A stretch of 64,000 bases of DNA, taken from contig CAWAVG010000001.1 in NCBI GenBank assembly GCA_963785425.1, positions 682,001 to 746,000 of the forward strand. Direction: 5' to 3'. Source of the stretch: RYN-133 sp963785425 (GTDB taxonomy: Bacteria > Actinomycetota > Actinomycetes > Mycobacteriales > Jatrophihabitantaceae). Below the pieces are notes generated by a model, which ran no database searches, was not told the origin of the DNA, and saw nothing but the letters and a program-made list of their open reading frames with translations. This document shows positions 61,440-64,000 of the stretch, one piece after another. The translations under genes and the position numbers were made by a program. Numbering within the stretch: the stretch's first letter is position 1; each line of letters begins with the position of its first letter.

Positions 61440-62560
61440 CAGCTCCTTGGCGTAGACCGCGGCCTCGTCGAGCGTGCCGTCGAAGTACGTTGGCTGCTGC
61501 GCCGCCCCAGGTGTGTCGCCGCCGATCCGCCAGTAGCCGGTGTAGGCCTGCGCCTGGGTCTGCGGGTTGGTCCCGACGAGCGCTCCGTCGACGTAGAGCT
61601 TCATGCCGTCCGGCCCTGGGTGGCGACCATGTGGTGCCAGCTGCCGTCGTTGTACGGTCTGCGGCGACGTGATGGTGTTCGTCTGGCCGGTCCAGGTGCC
61701 GAAGACCAGCTGACCGTGTTCTCCATGTAGACGTGGCGGTCGTAGTTGCTGCTGAGCCCGCTCTGCTGGTCGCCGAACCCGATGAGCTTGCCGCCGTTGG
61801 TGGTGGTGGTGTTGAACCACAGCTCCTCGGAGTAGATCGGTCGGGTTGCTGACAGCTCTGGTTGGACGCGACGAGTGCCGTCGGTGCCGTTGAAGGCGAC
61901 AGCCGGTGCCGCTCGCGCCGGTCACCGGGCTCGGCGCTGCCGTAGCGTCACGCCGCCGTGTAGATGCCGTTGTCGCCGGTATGCCCGAGGCGTCGGCCGC
62001 GGTCGTGCCCGGGCTCGTCCAGCCGCCAGTAGAGGTCCGGGTCGTCGTTGTAGACGGCCTTGCCGTAGGCGTCGGTCGGCGCCGGCGGAACGTCGAGCGT
62101 GCCGCCGCTGTCGGTGTAGTGCGTCTGCACCTGGCGCAGCGTCAGCGCGGTCGGGTAGATCGCGACCTCGTCGATGCTGCCGGCGAAGTAGTTGCTGCGC
62201 GGCTGGTTCGGCCAGCCGTTGAGGTTGTCGCCGCCGACCCGCCAGTAGCCGGTGTACGGCTGGGCCGACGGTGGTGCCGCCGTTGGCGCCGATCTGCTTG
62301 CCGTCGACGTAGAGCGCCATGCCCGCTGCCGACAGCGTGCCGACGACCTGGTGCCACTGGCCGTCGTTGTAGGTCTTCGGGCTGGTGAGCGTGTGGACGC
62401 CGTTGTTGTAGACGCCGAAGATGAGGTGCCCGGCGTTGTCCATGTAGATGTGCCGGTCGTAGTTGCTGCTCGTGCCCGGTCTGCGTGTCGCCGAAGCCGA
62501 CGATCTTGCCGCCGGCGGTGGTGGTCGTGTTGAACCAGGCTCCTCGGTGAAGACGTTCGG
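61440..62560 (-). repeat. Two LamG-domain coding repeats
   Basis: Two long similar blocks (about 61440-61850 and 62150-62560) encode the same LamG pattern; shared strings include cgccgatccgccagtagccgg-like text (ccgccagtagccggtgta) and gtagttgctgct. They differ more than the PKD copies. Confidence 0.7.
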
Positions 62561-64000
62561 GCCGGCCACCGCGGCCTGTGCGCCGGCGCACGCCGTGCTG
62601 GCCGTCGAAGGTGGCCGCGGTGTCGCTGTCACCGTCGATCGCGCCGCTGGCGCCCGTGGCGTCGACGGTGTGGCCGTCGACCAGGTTGTTGTAGCCGGCC
62701 CAGTCGCGTCGGTCGGCGCTGCCGGCGGCGCTCGTCGAGGCGCCAGAAGTGGGTCGGCGCCGCGCCGAGCACGTCCTGGCGTACTGGCTGCGTCGAGCCG
62801 TCGGCCGGGATGGTGACGGTGAGTCACTGTCGCTGGCGTTGCCCGGACGGGTCGGTCGTCGCGAGCCAGTAGGTATAGGTCTGCCCGCGCGTCAGTCCGG
62901 TGTCGATCGCAGCCCATCGATCGGCCGGTTCCAGAACTGCAGCGCGGTGACCGTCTGGTAGACCGGCGTGGCCGTGCTCTTGTCGTGCGGTAGCACCGAG
63001 TAGGTCAGGTCCGGTCGTCCTGGTCCCAGTTCGCCTGCCAGGAGACGCGCACGGCCGACTTCGACGTGACGAGCGGGTCGGGGTCCAGCGCTGCGTCCCG
63101 CGATCTGCGGGCCCTCGCTTGTTCGGCGCGAGCGACGGGACCGCGAAACGGACCAGGCCCTACTGGGCGGTGCCGTTGACCGTCGGGAACTCGCCGCCCT
63201 CGACGACGTACTGGCTGTTGCCCGATGACGGTCCACGCAGCCTGGGCCTGGCCGGTGTAGGTGCCGGCGGGCAGGTCCGGATACCAGTTGAGCATGCGAC
63301 GGGCTGGGCTGGCCGCCGAAGTTGCCGTAGCCGGTGCCGCCCTCCTGGTTGTTGGTCAGCGTGCCGGTGGCGTTGGTCGGTGAACGCGGTCGTGCGGTGC
63401 CACGCGCGCGGGTTGGTGTCGGGGAAGCCGCCGACGTTGCTGCAGAAGTGCTCGTGGCTGACGGCGTAGACCGCGCCGTTCATGGCGAAGGTGCCGTAGG
63501 TGTCGCCGTGACAGTCCTCGAGCCAGTTGACGTTGCCGGTGTCCGGGTCGACGGAGAACATGCCCTCGAAGTTGCTCGGGTCGCCGTAGTTCCATGCGGT
63601 GCCGTAGATGGCCGTGCCGTCGGTGGACAGGCTCAGGATGCGCCACCCAGGTTGCTGTGTTGTAGCTGTAGACGGTGTGGTTGATCGCCCAGGGCAGCGA
63701 CGCGCCGGTGGTCGCGTCGAGGGCGGCGGATCCGCGTGCCTGCGCGCCGTTGACGTTGGCGAACGCGCCGCCGACGATGACCCGGCTGCCGTCGGGCGTC
63801 AGCTGACAGCGCGTTCGACGTCGTTGTCGGCGGTCGGTGCCCAGTCGAGCAGGGCACCGTTCGACGGCGTTGAAGGCGGCCAGCCGCGTGCGCGTCTGCC
63901 CGCGCGACGGCTGAACATGCCGCCGACGTAGACGATGGTGTTGGTCGCGGTGATGGCGTTGACGCCGCCGTTCATCTTCGCGGCGAACGTGGTGATCAGC

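Larger units (their letters stand above)
60003..64000 (-). pseudogene. Giant surface protein with propeller, Fn3, LamG and PKD domains (partial, many frameshifts)
   Basis: The 5' end is beyond the right edge. Reading along the minus strand: a propeller-like region (TNTIVYVGGMF-type repeats, FSVDPDTGNVNWLEDCHGDT), an Fn3-like domain (RVSWQANWDQDD, TYWLATTDPSG), two LamG/concanavalin domains (YDRHIYMDNAGHLIFGVYNN, YNDGQWHQVVGTLSAAGMAL), three or more PKD domains (IASYAWDFGDG, YTVTLTVTDN) and a C-terminal beta domain ending MYKQYTINAS at 60003. No anchor or LPXTG is seen at the C-terminus. It is at least 1,330 residues. Probably binds sugars on the cell surface. Frames change every 50-200 bases from about 60150 on. 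Confidence 0.75.

Noticed and set aside
1..64000. Prophage, integrative element or insertion sequence.
   Set aside because: No integrase, transposase, phage structural gene or attachment-site duplication seen; the tRNA at 26.8 kb has no repeated 3' end downstream.

Overview
The window is very GC-rich chromosomal DNA from an actinobacterium. The evidence is the gene content (FtsB-DUF501-Ppx block, DUF4235, DUF5302, F420-type oxidoreductase, SurA-like lipoprotein next to mazG), frequent GTG starts, and gene orders that match Mycobacterium: thiolase-GDSL-cbs-metB as around Rv1074c-Rv1079, and mfd-mazG-lipoprotein-eno-ftsB-DUF501-ppx as around Rv1020-Rv1026. Genus cannot be fixed from sequence alone; a Frankiales/Jatrophihabitans-like lineage is a guess. 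No phage, IS element, CRISPR array or rRNA was seen. There is one tRNA gene.

Layout. 0-6 kb: AcuC-type deacetylase (cut by the edge), the two transsulfuration enzymes (cystathionine gamma- and beta-type) separated by a serine-hydrolase lipoprotein, an SGNH hydrolase and a thiolase. 6-14 kb: a BI-1/YccA membrane protein, a translationally coupled acyl-CoA dehydrogenase pair, a GreA-like protein, a two-gene ATPase/STAS-like module and an acyl-CoA ligase. 14-21 kb: sugar kinase, pirin, Lon protease with a HAIR-type operator at its start codon, acetyltransferase, F420-type reductase and alcohol dehydrogenase. 21-27 kb: a redox/regulatory patch (TetR, nitronate monooxygenase, SCO6745-type protein, hydroxyisobutyrate-dehydrogenase-like enzyme, MarR, MFS exporter) with shared palindromes, ending at an unusual tRNA. 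27-42 kb: thioesterase, type II NADH dehydrogenase, UdgB, Ppx/GppA, FtsB, enolase, MazG, a large secreted protease and Mfd.

42-64 kb is an exopolysaccharide locus: two sulfotransferases, an OafA-type acyltransferase with SGNH tail, an APH-like kinase, a low-molecular-weight tyrosine phosphatase, a Wzz/tyrosine-kinase co-polymerase, several glycosyltransferases, a Wzy-like polymerase, a Wzx-like flippase, a secreted GH6 glucanase and, at the right edge, a giant LamG/PKD surface protein. Together they suggest synthesis, modification (sulfation, acylation), export and trimming of a surface polysaccharide, with chain length under kinase/phosphatase control.

Two window-wide features stand out. 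First, mirror-image arrays of about 20-bp units sit at gene ends (6.3, 13.8, 15.8 and 33.3 kb), three sharing the GAGTGGTCAC core; they look like bidirectional terminators or a dispersed repeat family. Second, single-base frameshifts are absent before 22 kb, sparse to 27 kb, absent from 27 to 42 kb, and then dense from about 42.7 kb to the right end. This is better explained by declining sequence accuracy than by mass gene decay, so many genes entered as broken are probably intact in the organism.
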